Of a DNA stretch of 64,000 nt, positions 8,889-18,897 are shown piece by piece. The stretch is taken from the NCBI GenBank assembly GCA_002483445.1, contig DLHY01000007.1, positions 163,737-227,736 on the forward strand, given 5' to 3'. The first letter of the stretch is position 1. Every line of letters begins with the position of its first letter. Below the pieces are notes generated by a model. That model did no database searches. It was not told the DNA's origin and was given only the letters and a program-made list of their open reading frames with translations. Made by a program: the position numbers and the translations under genes. Source of the DNA: Blastocatellia bacterium UBA7656. Lineage in GTDB: Bacteria > Acidobacteriota > Blastocatellia > UBA7656.

Positions 8889-10894
8889 ATGAACCGCTTC
8901 TATCCGCAATAATACTCGCGCCGCTTGCAGGTGCGCTCATTTTGGGCGTGTTCGGCAAACGAATGGGCGAGCGCGTGATTTCTCTCATCGCCTGCCTCAG
9001 TGTAGGCATATCTGCCGCGCTTTCATTCTACGTTTTCTTCCGTCACCTGCACGCGCTCGAAGAGGGCGCGAAGATTCACGATTACCTTTTCACCTGGATC
9101 AGCGTGGGCGCATTTCGCGCAGACTTCGCGCTGCTGCTCGATTCGCTTTCAGGCATATACATTTTATTCGTCACCTTCGTCGCGTTCTGGATTCATGTAT
9201 TCGCCACAGGCTACATGAAAGGCGAAGCAGGTTACTGGCGTTTCTTCGCTTATCTCAACCTGTTTATGTTCGCGATGCTCACGCTCGTTCTGGCCGATAA
9301 TTTCCTCTTGATGTTCGTAGGCTGGGAAGGCGTGGGACTTTGCTCTTATCTGTTGATCGGTTATTACTTCACGAAAGACTTCGCCAACGACGCGGCCAAA
9401 AAAGCTTTCATCGTCAATCGCATCGGCGATTTCGGATTCGCGCTCGGCGTGCTGCTTCTGTTTTTGAAATCCGGCTCGATCTTTTATTTCGATGATCCGA
9501 CGCGAGGCATTCACGGCGCATTCGAATGGGCTGCGAGTCAGGCCGCCGATCCCGCAACTCTTTCGGTGATATTCGCGGGCGGCATCACCACGATAGCCGT
9601 TTTGATGTTCGTGGGAGCTACGGGCAAGAGCGCGCAGATACCTCTGTTCGTCTGGCTGCCCGACGCGATGGCAGGCCCGACTCCCGTATCGGCTCTGATT
9701 CACGCCGCGACGATGGTCACGGCTGGCGTTTACATGGTTTCGCGCGCAAGTTCGATTTATGTCAAAGCCCCCACGGCGATGGCGATAGTCGCGATTATCG
9801 GCGGGGCGACCGCGCTCTTTGCCGCGACCATAGCCATCGCGCAATGGGATATCAAAAAAGTGCTGGCTTATTCGACCGTCTCTCAACTCGGTTATATGTT
9901 TCTCGCGTGCGGAGTCGGCGCGTTCACGGCAGGCATCTTTCACGTATTCACGCACGCATTCTTCAAGGCCCTTTTATTTTTAGGCTCAGGCTCGGTCATC
10001 ATCGGTATGCATCACGAGCAGGATATGAGTCGAATGGGCGGATTGAGAAAATACATGCCGTGGACTTTTCGAACCATGGCTGTCGGGTGGCTGGCCATCG
10101 CGGGCGTGCCATTGCTTTCAGGCTTTTTCAGCAAGGACGAAATTCTTTATCGCACTTTCACGTCATCAGTCCTCGATCCGACGCTCGGAAAGCTTCTGTG
10201 GTTTGTCGGCGCAGCGACGGCTTTGCTTACGGCCATCTACATGACGCGATTGATGGTTCTGACCTTCTGGGGCAATGAGCGATTTGACACTCACGGCTCG
10301 CACAAACATGATTCGCACGGACACGACGATCATCACGCGCCGAAAGAATCACCCACATCGATGGTGCTGCCGCTCGTCGTTCTTGCCGCAGGCGCGATCT
10401 TTGCCGGTTATCTCGGCGTGCCTGAAGGATTGTCGGGCGGGCGGATTCAAAATTTCTTCGAGCATCTGCTCAAACCCGCCATCGCCGAGCCTGTCGCTCA
10501 CACAGAAGAAGCCGCTCATGCGGCTGAAGGACACGGCACGGAACTGGCTCTGACAGCCTTTTCTACGGTCATAGCATTTTTGGGGATATGGGTCGGCTGG
10601 CGGTGGTTCAGGCGGACTCCGTTGTGGAAGCCGCCGCGACTGCTCGAAGAAAAATACTTCGTGGATGAAGCCTACGACGCCGCGATAATCAATCCTGTCA
10701 AGACGGCTTCGACAGGCGTGCTGTGGAAGATCATCGACGTCAAATTAATCGATGGAGCCGTCAATGGCGCGGCCCGTCTCGCCTCTCTGTTTGGCACGGG
10801 GCTGCGCTATGCGCAATCGGGGCTTGCCCGTAGCTACGTCGCCATAGTCGTTATGGGCGCAGTTCTAGTGATCGGATATTTCATGCTGGGATAA
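8885..10894 (+). CDS. nuoL: NADH-quinone oxidoreductase subunit L
   Basis: NuoL (669 residues) is the distal antiporter-like proton-pumping subunit with the long lateral helix. Signatures include VGWEGVGLCSYLLIGYY, TGKSAQIPLFVWLPDAM, GPTPVSALIHAATMVTAG and SQLGYMFLACG. Two histidine-rich stretches are unusual: about 465-485 (DTHGSHKHDSHGHDDHH) and another near residue 540 (HTEEAAHAAEGHG); they lie in a loop and could bind metal. It overlaps nuoK by four bases and ends one base before nuoM. Confidence 0.96.
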   Translation: MNEPLLSAIILAPLAGALILGVFGKRMGERVISLIACLSVGISAALSFYVFFRHLHALEEGAKIHDYLFTWISVGAFRADFALLLDSLSGIYILFVTFVAFWIHVFATGYMKGEAGYWRFFAYLNLFMFAMLTLVLADNFLLMFVGWEGVGLCSYLLIGYYFTKDFANDAAKKAFIVNRIGDFGFALGVLLLFLKSGSIFYFDDPTRGIHGAFEWAASQAADPATLSVIFAGGITTIAVLMFVGATGKSAQIPLFVWLPDAMAGPTPVSALIHAATMVTAGVYMVSRASSIYVKAPTAMAIVAIIGGATALFAATIAIAQWDIKKVLAYSTVSQLGYMFLACGVGAFTAGIFHVFTHAFFKALLFLGSGSVIIGMHHEQDMSRMGGLRKYMPWTFRTMAVGWLAIAGVPLLSGFFSKDEILYRTFTSSVLDPTLGKLLWFVGAATALLTAIYMTRLMVLTFWGNERFDTHGSHKHDSHGHDDHHAPKESPTSMVLPLVVLAAGAIFAGYLGVPEGLSGGRIQNFFEHLLKPAIAEPVAHTEEAAHAAEGHGTELALTAFSTVIAFLGIWVGWRWFRRTPLWKPPRLLEEKYFVDEAYDAAIINPVKTASTGVLWKIIDVKLIDGAVNGAARLASLFGTGLRYAQSGLARSYVAIVVMGAVLVIGYFMLG

Positions 10895-10895
10895 A

Positions 10896-12467
10896 ATGGA
10901 CAATTATCTGCTGACAATCATAACTCTGTTGCCCGTCGCGGGCGCGGTCGCTTTGGTCGCCGTCGGGCGGGGCGAAAAGCCCAATGCGAATGCGATGCGC
11001 TGGACTGCGCTTCTCACGTCACTTGCGACGTTCGCAGTCTCGCTCCTGTTGCCTTTGAAATTCAATTCGTCCGCGGGGCTTCAGTTCGAGCAGAACCTTC
11101 CCTGGATAGATGCGTTCGATCTCGGCGTGCGCTATCACGTCGGCGTCGATGGTTTGAGTTTGTGGCTCGTCGTGCTGACGACTTTTCTCGTACCCATAGC
11201 TCTCATCTCGTCGTGGAACTCGATTAACTTCCGATTGCGCGAATACCTCATATCGATGCTCGCGCTTGAGACCGGCATGATAGGCGTGTTCGTCGCGATG
11301 GATATGTTCCTCTTCTACCTCTTCTGGGAAGTGATGCTCGTCCCGATGTACTTCCTCATCGGAGTGTGGGGAGGAGAGCGAAGAATCTACGCCGCAGTCA
11401 AGTTCGTCATCTACACAGTGGTCGGCTCGCTGTTGATGCTTGCCGCGATCATCGCCTTGTACTACCTGCACGGACAGGCCACTAATAATTTCACATTCGA
11501 TATTGCGACCATAACCGAGAGCCTCAAATCTCATGCGTTCACGCTCCCTCTAAACGAACAGCGATGGCTCTTCTGGGGATTTGCGATTGCCTTTTTGATC
11601 AAAGTTCCGCTCTTTCCTTTTCACACCTGGCTGCCCGATGCGCACGTCGAAGCGCCGACTGCTGGCTCGGTGCTTCTCGCCGGTGTGCTGCTCAAGATGG
11701 GAACTTACGGGCTGATGCGTTTCAATCTGCCGATGTTCCCCGACGCCTCGCGCAAGTACGCGACGTTTATCTGCGCGCTTGCGGTCATCGGAATAATTTA
11801 CGGCGCGCTGGTAGCGATGGTGCAGCCCGATCTGAAAAAACTCGTCGCTTATTCATCTGTCAGCCATCTCGGATTCGTCGTTTTGGGAATTTTTTCTTTC
11901 ACCGATCAGGGGCTTCAGGGCGCGTTGTATCAGATGCTCAATCACGGCATCTCTACCGGCGCGCTGTTTATGATCGTCGGCTTCATTTATGATCGCCGTC
12001 ATACGCGACTCATCAGCGAATTCGGCGGATTGGCCAACGTGATGCCTGTCTTCTCGGCTCTCTTTTTAGTCGTCACGCTTTCGTCAATCGCTCTGCCGCT
12101 GCTCAACGGTTTCGTAGGAGAGTTTCTCGTTTTAGTCGGCGCATTCACTTCGACCACGCTTCCCAATGCGAAGCTATTCACATCGCTTGCCGCGACGGGG
12201 ATGATTCTTTCAGCGGTCTACATGCTGTGGATGTATCAGCGCGTCGTCATGGGCGAAGTAAAAAACGACAAGAACCGTGAACTCACAGACATCGATTTCA
12301 GAGAGCGGTTGGCGCTTGCGCCGATGATCATTTTGATATTCGTGATGGGCATATATCCGGCTCTGTTTCTGTCGCGCAGCGACCGCGCGATAGCCGACAT
12401 CCGTGCGCGAGTCGTTCCATCCGCAAAAGTTGTGGCAATGACCGAAAACTTCGATAACAGCAAATGA
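10896..12467 (+). CDS. nuoM: NADH-quinone oxidoreductase subunit M
   Basis: NuoM (523 residues) is an antiporter-like membrane subunit of complex I. Conserved segments include LFWEVMLVPMYFLIGVWGG, AIAFLIKVPLFPFHTWLPDAHVEAPT and LKKLVAYSSVSHLGFV, with the lysines and glutamate of the central hydrophilic axis. It starts one base after the nuoL stop and overlaps nuoN by four bases (ATGA at 12464-12467), as expected within one translationally coupled operon. Confidence 0.96.
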   Translation: MDNYLLTIITLLPVAGAVALVAVGRGEKPNANAMRWTALLTSLATFAVSLLLPLKFNSSAGLQFEQNLPWIDAFDLGVRYHVGVDGLSLWLVVLTTFLVPIALISSWNSINFRLREYLISMLALETGMIGVFVAMDMFLFYLFWEVMLVPMYFLIGVWGGERRIYAAVKFVIYTVVGSLLMLAAIIALYYLHGQATNNFTFDIATITESLKSHAFTLPLNEQRWLFWGFAIAFLIKVPLFPFHTWLPDAHVEAPTAGSVLLAGVLLKMGTYGLMRFNLPMFPDASRKYATFICALAVIGIIYGALVAMVQPDLKKLVAYSSVSHLGFVVLGIFSFTDQGLQGALYQMLNHGISTGALFMIVGFIYDRRHTRLISEFGGLANVMPVFSALFLVVTLSSIALPLLNGFVGEFLVLVGAFTSTTLPNAKLFTSLAATGMILSAVYMLWMYQRVVMGEVKNDKNRELTDIDFRERLALAPMIILIFVMGIYPALFLSRSDRAIADIRARVVPSAKVVAMTENFDNSK

Positions 12468-13969
12468 ACAACATCGGAATCAACTATCATTCGATTTTGC
12501 CTGAAGCGATAACGGCGGGCGTCGCGCTGCTGATAATGCTCGTCGACGCTTTCATGCGCCGGATAGAGCGGCGCATCGCGGGCGCGATTGCTCTCGCGGG
12601 ACTCACGGGCGCGGCAGCGGCGCTCTACACCCTTCGCAATCAGGACGGAGTGACTTCGTTCAACTCGATGATCATAGTCGATGATTTCCGGCTGATCTTT
12701 GCTGGCATTTTTCTCATCGCTACATTTTTGACTGTGCTTATTTCTCTGCGCTGGATCGAGGACGAACAACTTCCCACGGGCGAATATTTCGCGCTCCTGA
12801 TGTTCGCCACCACAGGGATGCTCTTGATGGCGTCGGCCAACGATCTGGTGATGATATTCCTCGGACTGGAAATCACTTCGATTTCGACCTATGTGCTGTG
12901 CGGTTTTCGACGCTCGGATACTCGCTCGAACGAATCGGCGGTCAAATATTTCATACTCGGATCATTCTCGACGGCATTCCTGCTCTACGGCATAGCGTTC
13001 ATTTACGGCGCGACTTATCACGCTGCGGCCACGCCCGTCGCAACGACGAATCTGCAACTGATCAAAGAGCGCGTGGCAGCGGGCCATCTGTTTTCGCCGG
13101 AGATGCTTTTTGCAGGCGCGGCGATGATGCTCGTCGGATTCGGCTTCAAGGTTGCCAGCGCGCCTTTTCATATATGGTCGCCTGACGTTTACGAAGGAGC
13201 GCCCACGCCCGTCACCGCGTTTCTTTCTACGGGATCGAAGGCGGCGGCTTTTGCGTCTTTCGCCCGCGTCTTCATTCTGACTTTCACGGCAACGTCGCTC
13301 ACGGGCGCGCTCAGTGATCTGCACTCAGTCGCTACGAACACGCTTGCGGTGATGGCCGCGTTGACGATGACCATCGGCAACCTGGTCGCGATAACGCAGA
13401 CGAACATCAAGCGAATGCTGGCCTATTCTTCCATCGCGCACGCGGGCTACGTGATGGTCGGGATGGCCGCTGCAGATTGGAAAGCGGTCGCGTTTTATCT
13501 TCTGAGTTATGTGGTGATCAACCTCGGCGCATTCGGAGTGATCGAAGTGATAGCCCGTCGAGGCGACAAGCAGACGGAGATCGCGGATTATTCAGGCATA
13601 GGCTTTCGGTCGCTCGGACTTTCAGCTACGCTGTCGCTTTTTCTGTTGAGCCTCGCAGGAATCCCTCTGACAGCGGGTTTCATGGGCAAGCTGCTCGTAT
13701 TCAAATCAGCGTGGGCATCTGGTTTTCACGCGCTCGTAGTCATCGCAGTGATCAACAGCGCGATATCGTGGTACTACTACCTGAAGGTGGTCGTGGTGAT
13801 GTTTTTCTCCGAGCCGCAGGCGGAATTCAAAGCGCCGCGTGTGGCCCGCTCTCTCATTGCCGCGTTGTTGCTTGCGATAATCGGAACCCTTTATCTCGGC
13901 GTCCTTCCCGGTCGCGTGCTGCGCGCTCTGGATCAGGCGACTGATCAGTTGAAAGCCGCGAGGAAGTAA
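12464..13969 (+). CDS. nuoN: NADH-quinone oxidoreductase subunit N
   Basis: NuoN (501 residues) is the third antiporter-like subunit, next to NuoK in the membrane arm. Visible signatures are MIFLGLEITSISTYVLCGF, ASAPFHIWSPDVYEGAPTPV and IKRMLAYSSIAHAGYVMVG. It closes the visible run of complex I genes. A palindromic repeat array begins directly after the stop and reaches into the start codon of the next gene. Confidence 0.96.
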   Translation: MNNIGINYHSILPEAITAGVALLIMLVDAFMRRIERRIAGAIALAGLTGAAAALYTLRNQDGVTSFNSMIIVDDFRLIFAGIFLIATFLTVLISLRWIEDEQLPTGEYFALLMFATTGMLLMASANDLVMIFLGLEITSISTYVLCGFRRSDTRSNESAVKYFILGSFSTAFLLYGIAFIYGATYHAAATPVATTNLQLIKERVAAGHLFSPEMLFAGAAMMLVGFGFKVASAPFHIWSPDVYEGAPTPVTAFLSTGSKAAAFASFARVFILTFTATSLTGALSDLHSVATNTLAVMAALTMTIGNLVAITQTNIKRMLAYSSIAHAGYVMVGMAAADWKAVAFYLLSYVVINLGAFGVIEVIARRGDKQTEIADYSGIGFRSLGLSATLSLFLLSLAGIPLTAGFMGKLLVFKSAWASGFHALVVIAVINSAISWYYYLKVVVVMFFSEPQAEFKAPRVARSLIAALLLAIIGTLYLGVLPGRVLRALDQATDQLKAARK

Positions 13970-13970
13970 A

Positions 13971-14057
13971 TGTCATTTGTCCCTTGTCCTTTGTTCCTCG
14001 CTTTGTAGAGCCGCACTCTGACCAGTGACAAGGGACAAATGACGAAGGACAAATGTC
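13971..14057. repeat. Palindromic tandem-unit array (GACAAGGGACAAATG family)
   Basis: TCATTTGTCCCTTGTC at 13973-13988 is the perfect inverse complement of 14027-14042. Further GGACAAATG-type units follow to 14057. The array begins one base after the nuoN stop, and its last unit contains the ATG (14053) of the next gene. The loop (about 13996-14026) is not obviously repetitive. Confidence 0.9.
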
Positions 14058-14595
14058 AAAGATAGAATCGCTCACCGACCGCCTGGAAAAATCGGCCCGC
14101 GCAGTTCGCGCTGAAGATGTCGCCTCAGAGATCGAACGGCAGATGGGCGAGGCGAGGATTGAGACGATTTATAAAAAAAGAATTCTTTCGCAAAGAACGA
14201 GGCGCTATGAATTACAGGCAGCGGGCAAGGCTTCGAAGGTCGAGGTGCTTCACACGCTTCTGGGGATCGAGCTTAAAATCGGCAACCGGAGATTGCTTTG
14301 CCCTGATCTTGCCACCGCCCGTTACCTCGCCGTGTTCGCCCGCATGGGGTGCGAACAGGTGGCTGTGCCTTATGACATCACTCAAATCTCGCGCATAGCC
14401 GATGAGATGGAATCAAGCTGGCATCGAATGATGTTGCTCGTCGATCATTTCACCGAAGGCCGCAGCGCACGACTCGGTTTTTCTGTTCGCCGTCGCCTGA
14501 TAGAAAATGCTCGCGTCGAAATCAATCGCGCGGGAGCCGGATCGAAATACCCTCAGTTCAATCAGAAAACCAGCCAGCGACGAAAGCCACTTTAG
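14053..14595 (+). CDS. Conserved-looking cytosolic protein of unknown function
   Basis: I do not recognise this 180-residue protein. It has no signal peptide or membrane span. The N-terminal 60 residues are charged and helical; a mixed region follows around LGIELKIGNRRLLCPDLATARYLAVFARMG, and the C-terminus is strongly basic. The ATG at 14053 lies inside the last unit of a repeat array and has no Shine-Dalgarno beyond the purine-rich repeat. Codon use resembles its neighbours. It lies between the nuo operon and the sigma factor gene and may be read through from nuoN. Confidence 0.6.
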   Translation: MSKIESLTDRLEKSARAVRAEDVASEIERQMGEARIETIYKKRILSQRTRRYELQAAGKASKVEVLHTLLGIELKIGNRRLLCPDLATARYLAVFARMGCEQVAVPYDITQISRIADEMESSWHRMMLLVDHFTEGRSARLGFSVRRRLIENARVEINRAGAGSKYPQFNQKTSQRRKPL

Positions 14596-14901
14596 ACCTC
14601 GACCCGTCAGCTTGCGCGCTCACTTATTGCAATTTGACGGATTCTCAACCCGACAGCCAAAACCCGGACTTCCCGCTTTGGGGAATAATAAATGGACTTG
14701 TGTGCTTTTACCCGCTTCTCGCTTTCTGACAAAATGCGCCGCTTGACGGAATTTGTGACTCTGTGGGTGACAATTTCCGGCAGACAGGGCGATAAGAAAA
14801 ATGCCACACCTGTTAGCTCAAACACTTCCCCATTCGACAGAGAAGATACTTGTTTGTCGCTAATTTCCTTTTGAGCCTGTAGAACTATGCCTATCTGTTA
14901 G

Positions 14902-14951
14902 CAGGATTCACTTAATCCTGTGATGGGGCGTTCGTCCACAGCCGCCCCATC
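14902..14951 (+). other. Two adjacent hairpins in the sigma-factor upstream gap
   Basis: CAGGATT-CACTT-AATCCTG (14902-14920) is followed at once by GATGGGGCG (14922-14930) pairing with CGCCCCATC (14943-14951). Both stems are perfect. No T-run follows, so they look more like leader structure or processing sites than a terminator. I see no credible gene or RNA family in the rest of 14596-15143. Confidence 0.45.
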
Positions 14952-15143
14952 CAGCTACACATAAAATACTCAACCGTTACCGCGTGAGCCATGAAAGCGA
15001 GCGAATACCCGCGCTGGTGTCACCCGCTTTGGGAACAGGCTTTGCAATTGGTTTCAGCGTGAGCGCGACGATCAGTACCTGGCAGCGCAATTTGAAAGTT
15101 TAAGACCCATCAGGCTTTCGGCCCCGGACATCAAGGAGGAACC

Positions 15144-16823
15144 GTGAACCGCAAAATGGATACGGCAATGATTGACGACACCGAGCAGACAGGCGAATCG
15201 ATTGATGCCTACTCTGTTCTTGACAGGAACAACATCTCTATCTTCGGTCAGGAGGATCCGTTCGCCGAAGCTCTCGATTCCGAAGACGATGACAACCGAA
15301 TCGATGCGGATTGCGATGAGGATCAAAGCCTCGATCTTGCCACCGACAAAGCCGGAAGAACCGATGATCTGGTGCGAATCTACCTGCGCGAAATGGCTAC
15401 GGCTCCGCTGCTCACCCGCGAAGAGGAAGTCACCGTCGCTCGAAGAATCGAGCGCGGCAGCAAGCGCGTGTTGAGGACGATATCGCGCTCGCCCGTCTGC
15501 GTTGAAGAACTGTTGCGGCTGGCCAGATCATTGCGCAACGGCGAGATGACGATTCACGATCTGATCAATTTCAGCGATCAGGAAGATGTCACGGACGAAA
15601 TACTCGATGAAACGCTGCAAGCCGCTATCGATCTGCTCGATGTCATCAAGAAGCAATACGCAAAAACTCTCAGACTCAATGAAAGGCTCAACGCCGAGCC
15701 TAAAAGATCGAAGGCGGTGCCGAAGCTGCGCCGCAAACTCGCCCGCGCTCGCGTCGAGATGGGCCGCATGGTCATAGAGCTTGATCTGACCCCGGCTCAA
15801 AAAGAGCGGATGATTTCTCTTATCCGCGATACAGCTTCGGAGGTCAAAAAAATCAGATGCGCGGCTGAGGGAGCCGAGCGCGCGCTTGAGCGAAACCGTC
15901 GCAAACGAGAGACAGCATCTCTGCGCACGAACCTGCGAACGGCCCGCCGGAGACTTGGCGACATAGAGCGCCGCTGGCACATGAGCGCGGCGGAGATTGA
16001 GCGTTCGCTAAACGCAATCATCACAGGCCAGGCCGAAGCCGAATTTGCCCGTCAGGATATGATCGAATCCAATCTGCGACTGGTCGTCTCGATTGCCAAA
16101 AAATACACCAATCGCGGACTTCAGTTTCTTGATCTGATTCAGGAAGGAAACGTCGGCTTGATGAAAGCTGTAGATAAATTCGACTGGCGGCTGGGCTACA
16201 AATTCTCGACCTACGGAACGTGGTGGATTCGTCAGGCCATCACGCGGGCGATAATGGATAAGGGCCGAACCATCAGAATGCCCGTTCACATGATCGAAAC
16301 GATCAACAAGCAGATTCATACCGTCAATCTTCTCAAACAGGAAACGGGACGCGAGCCAACCCCTGAAGAAATAGCCGAGAGAATGGAAGTGCCTGTATCG
16401 AAAGTGCGCTCGGCGATGGAGACCGTCTCGGAGCCGGTCTCGCTCGAAACTCCCATAGGCGAAGAAGATGATTTGAAACTCAGAGACCTGATCGAAGACA
16501 AAGGCATCGCCGAATTTTCAGACGCGATACTGAGAGTCAAATTGAAGGAAGCGACCGACGAGGCGTTGCGTCATCTTACGCCGCGCGAAGAGAAAGTCAT
16601 CAAGATGCGATTCGGACTCGGCGCAAGCGGGCGCGAGCACACGCTCGAAGAAGTGGGCCAGCATTTCGCCGTCACCCGCGAGCGCATCCGGCAGATCGAA
16701 GCCAAGGCTTTGAACAAATTGAAGCAGCCGTCGCGCTCGCGCAAGCTCCAACCCTTTCTCAACGATGCGCGCGCATTCATCGCATCGCCCGAAAAAGCCT
16801 TTCCCTCATTGACACGGGCTTGA
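15144..16823 (+). CDS. rpoD: Primary RNA polymerase sigma factor, sigma-70 family
   Basis: This is the housekeeping-type sigma factor. An acidic N-terminal region (about 1-70) is followed by region 1.2 (DLVRIYLREMATAPLLTREEE), a long non-conserved charged segment (about 150-285), region 2 (NLRLVVSIAKKYTNRGLQFL, TYGTWWIRQAI), region 3 and region 4 (EEKVIKMRFGLG, TRERIRQIEAKALNKL). The full region 2.3-2.4 core and 559-residue length support a group 1 factor. The start is GTG at 15144, placed four bases after GGAGG in AAGGAGGA (15133-15140). A purine-rich repeat array separates its stop from the convergent mutL gene. Confidence 0.93.
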   Translation: MNRKMDTAMIDDTEQTGESIDAYSVLDRNNISIFGQEDPFAEALDSEDDDNRIDADCDEDQSLDLATDKAGRTDDLVRIYLREMATAPLLTREEEVTVARRIERGSKRVLRTISRSPVCVEELLRLARSLRNGEMTIHDLINFSDQEDVTDEILDETLQAAIDLLDVIKKQYAKTLRLNERLNAEPKRSKAVPKLRRKLARARVEMGRMVIELDLTPAQKERMISLIRDTASEVKKIRCAAEGAERALERNRRKRETASLRTNLRTARRRLGDIERRWHMSAAEIERSLNAIITGQAEAEFARQDMIESNLRLVVSIAKKYTNRGLQFLDLIQEGNVGLMKAVDKFDWRLGYKFSTYGTWWIRQAITRAIMDKGRTIRMPVHMIETINKQIHTVNLLKQETGREPTPEEIAERMEVPVSKVRSAMETVSEPVSLETPIGEEDDLKLRDLIEDKGIAEFSDAILRVKLKEATDEALRHLTPREEKVIKMRFGLGASGREHTLEEVGQHFAVTRERIRQIEAKALNKLKQPSRSRKLQPFLNDARAFIASPEKAFPSLTRA

Positions 16824-16832
16824 AGGGGAGGA

Positions 16833-16910
16833 TTTGAATGGGAGAAAGGGAGAGCGGGGGAATGGGAGATGAAAACTCTCTCCCATTCCCCCACTCTCCC
16901 TTTCATTTTT
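16833..16910. repeat. Palindromic tandem-unit array (GGGAGAATGGG family) between rpoD and mutL
   Basis: The left arm holds units such as AATGGGAGA, AAGGGAGAG and CGGGGGAATGGGAGA (to about 16870); the right arm (about 16876-16908) holds the complementary TCTCCCATTCCCCC units followed by TTTCATTTTTTCC. It lies between convergent stop codons and could also act as a terminator for rpoD. Confidence 0.88.
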
Positions 16911-16920
16911 TCCGCGCTCA

Positions 16921-18876
16921 TCAGACAGGACGTTTGAAACTTCGTTCAATATCGCGAAGGCCATAGCGAATAATGATCGGGCGACCGTGAGGGCAGGTCA
17001 TAGGGTTTTTGGTCTTCATCAACTCATCGATCAACCACTGCATCTTTTCCTCAGTCAGCGTCATATTGATTTTGATGGCCGCTTTGCACGCAAGAGAAGC
17101 GGCTATCTCGTCGCGTATGTGTTCAAGCGTGAAGCTGCGGCGCTCGCGCTCGACAGCCGAGAGGACTTCCCGAACGAGCGCGATGACATCTTTCGATGAA
17201 ATGCCCGATGGAGCCGTCTTGATTGCGATGGTGCGGCCCGAAAGCTCCATCGTTTCTATGCCTATCGCTTCAAGCTCATCGCGCACGATGTCGAAGGCTT
17301 CCCGGTCAGCCGGACTTAAATCCATCGTTTCAGGAATCAGCAGAGGCTGAACCTCGGCGGCGCGCGCAAGCCTCAAATCGCGGAACTGTTCGAATAAGAT
17401 TCGCTCGTGAGCCACGTGCTGATCTATGAGCAGCAATCCTTCCTCGTCAGTCGCAACGATGTAGCTGTCGCGTATCTGACCCATGGGCTTTATACCATGT
17501 CCGAATCCCGGCAAAGCGGTTTCTTCAAAAGTTTCTGTGGGTGCGCGCTCTTCGACCGGCGCGGGAGATTCGGCCACGGCAAATTCGAGCAGAGCATCGA
17601 TGCTCTTCGACTGATTGCGATCTTCATAGCTCGCCGCGCTTTCATCTTTGGTAGCAGTCGATGCGGGTTCGCTTCGAAGTGGAGTTGCTGAAATTTGATC
17701 TTCGCTCAGAGAAGTGTCTGGCTCCTGGGCTTCGATGGCTTGCGCTTCCGAAGCGTAGCGGCGCAAAACATCGGCGCGAGATAGCGCAGGCGTTTCGCTT
17801 CTGACAAAAGGCATGGCCGGACGCTCGGTGATTTCTCTTCGCTCAGCTTCTTCTCTTTTGCCGACGCCCGGTAGTTGAGTGACTGGCCGCGTAGTGCGCA
17901 GGGCTTCGGTCACCGCGTCGCGCACGAATGCCAGCACCACGTTTTCGCGGAGGAATCGCACTTCGGTTTTCGCAGGATGGACATTGACGTCGACTTCAGT
18001 TGTAGGAACATCGATAAAAAGCACCGCTGCCGGATAAGTGCCTGAAGGCATCATCGAGCGATAGGCTTCGCTGAGTCCCCGGCTGATGAGTTGATCGCGG
18101 ACGAAGCGGCGATTGACGAACAGGTATTGCGCGTCTTTTGAAGACCGCTGCTCCTGCGGATTGGAGACGAAGCCGCCGATCTTCAATCCTTCTGACTCAA
18201 AGCTGACTTCGACAAGCTTGCCCAGCAGACTGCTTCCGAGTATCTGATAAGCCCGCTCTTTCAGCGATTGAACGGGAGAGACGCGAATCGCTTCGCGTCC
18301 GTTATTGACTAACAGAAACGAGAGTTGATGATTTGCCAGCGCGTAATGCTGGACGAGGTTGGTTATGTGAAAGCTTTCGGTCGCGTCGCTCTTCAAGAAT
18401 TTTCTCCGCGCGGGGATGTTGAAGAAAAGATCGCGGACTTCCATCTCAGTCCCGCCGGGCCATGCGACATCGCGCACGGCGACGAGTTTGCCGCCGCTCA
18501 GTTCGACTTCCGTACCCGCTTCATCCTGCGCGGTCTTCGTGCGAAGAAACAATCGCGAGACTGAAGCTATCGAAGGCAGCGCCTCGCCGCGAAATCCGAG
18601 CGTGGTTATCTGGTCGAGATCATCCGCGCTGCGAAGCTTCGAGGTGGCGTGACGCTCGAAGGCGAGTATCGCATCGTCGCGGGTCATCCCTTCGCCGTCA
18701 TCGACTATGCGGATGAGCCGCTTGCCTCCCGATTCGATTTCGATATCTATGCGACGCGCCGAGGCATCGAGCGCGTTTTCGAGCAGTTCTTTCACGACTG
18801 ACGAGGGCCGCTCGACGACCTCGCCCGCCGCGATCTTGTTTGCCACCGAGTCCGGGAGGACTCTGATCTTGGACAT
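16921..18876 (-). CDS. mutL: DNA mismatch repair protein MutL with endonuclease motif
   Basis: MutL couples mismatch recognition by MutS to strand incision. The N-terminal GHKL ATPase is complete: ELLENALDA, DDGEGM and TLGFRGEAL (about residues 30-100). A proline- and charge-rich linker spans about 335-455. The C-terminal domain carries DQHVAHERILFE (485-496), matching the endonuclease pattern DQHA(x2)E(x4)E with Val in place of Ala, plus ACKAAIK and CPHGRP. It should therefore nick DNA itself, as in bacteria lacking MutH. Length 651 is normal. It is minus strand, convergent with rpoD. Confidence 0.95.
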   Translation of the reverse strand: MSKIRVLPDSVANKIAAGEVVERPSSVVKELLENALDASARRIDIEIESGGKRLIRIVDDGEGMTRDDAILAFERHATSKLRSADDLDQITTLGFRGEALPSIASVSRLFLRTKTAQDEAGTEVELSGGKLVAVRDVAWPGGTEMEVRDLFFNIPARRKFLKSDATESFHITNLVQHYALANHQLSFLLVNNGREAIRVSPVQSLKERAYQILGSSLLGKLVEVSFESEGLKIGGFVSNPQEQRSSKDAQYLFVNRRFVRDQLISRGLSEAYRSMMPSGTYPAAVLFIDVPTTEVDVNVHPAKTEVRFLRENVVLAFVRDAVTEALRTTRPVTQLPGVGKREEAERREITERPAMPFVRSETPALSRADVLRRYASEAQAIEAQEPDTSLSEDQISATPLRSEPASTATKDESAASYEDRNQSKSIDALLEFAVAESPAPVEERAPTETFEETALPGFGHGIKPMGQIRDSYIVATDEEGLLLIDQHVAHERILFEQFRDLRLARAAEVQPLLIPETMDLSPADREAFDIVRDELEAIGIETMELSGRTIAIKTAPSGISSKDVIALVREVLSAVERERRSFTLEHIRDEIAASLACKAAIKINMTLTEEKMQWLIDELMKTKNPMTCPHGRPIIIRYGLRDIERSFKRPV

Positions 18877-18897
18877 CTTCCGCGCTCCGATTCGGTG

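Noticed and set aside
14692..14874. Small open frame in the rpoD upstream gap
   Set aside because: No ribosome site and no conserved features; treated as non-coding.
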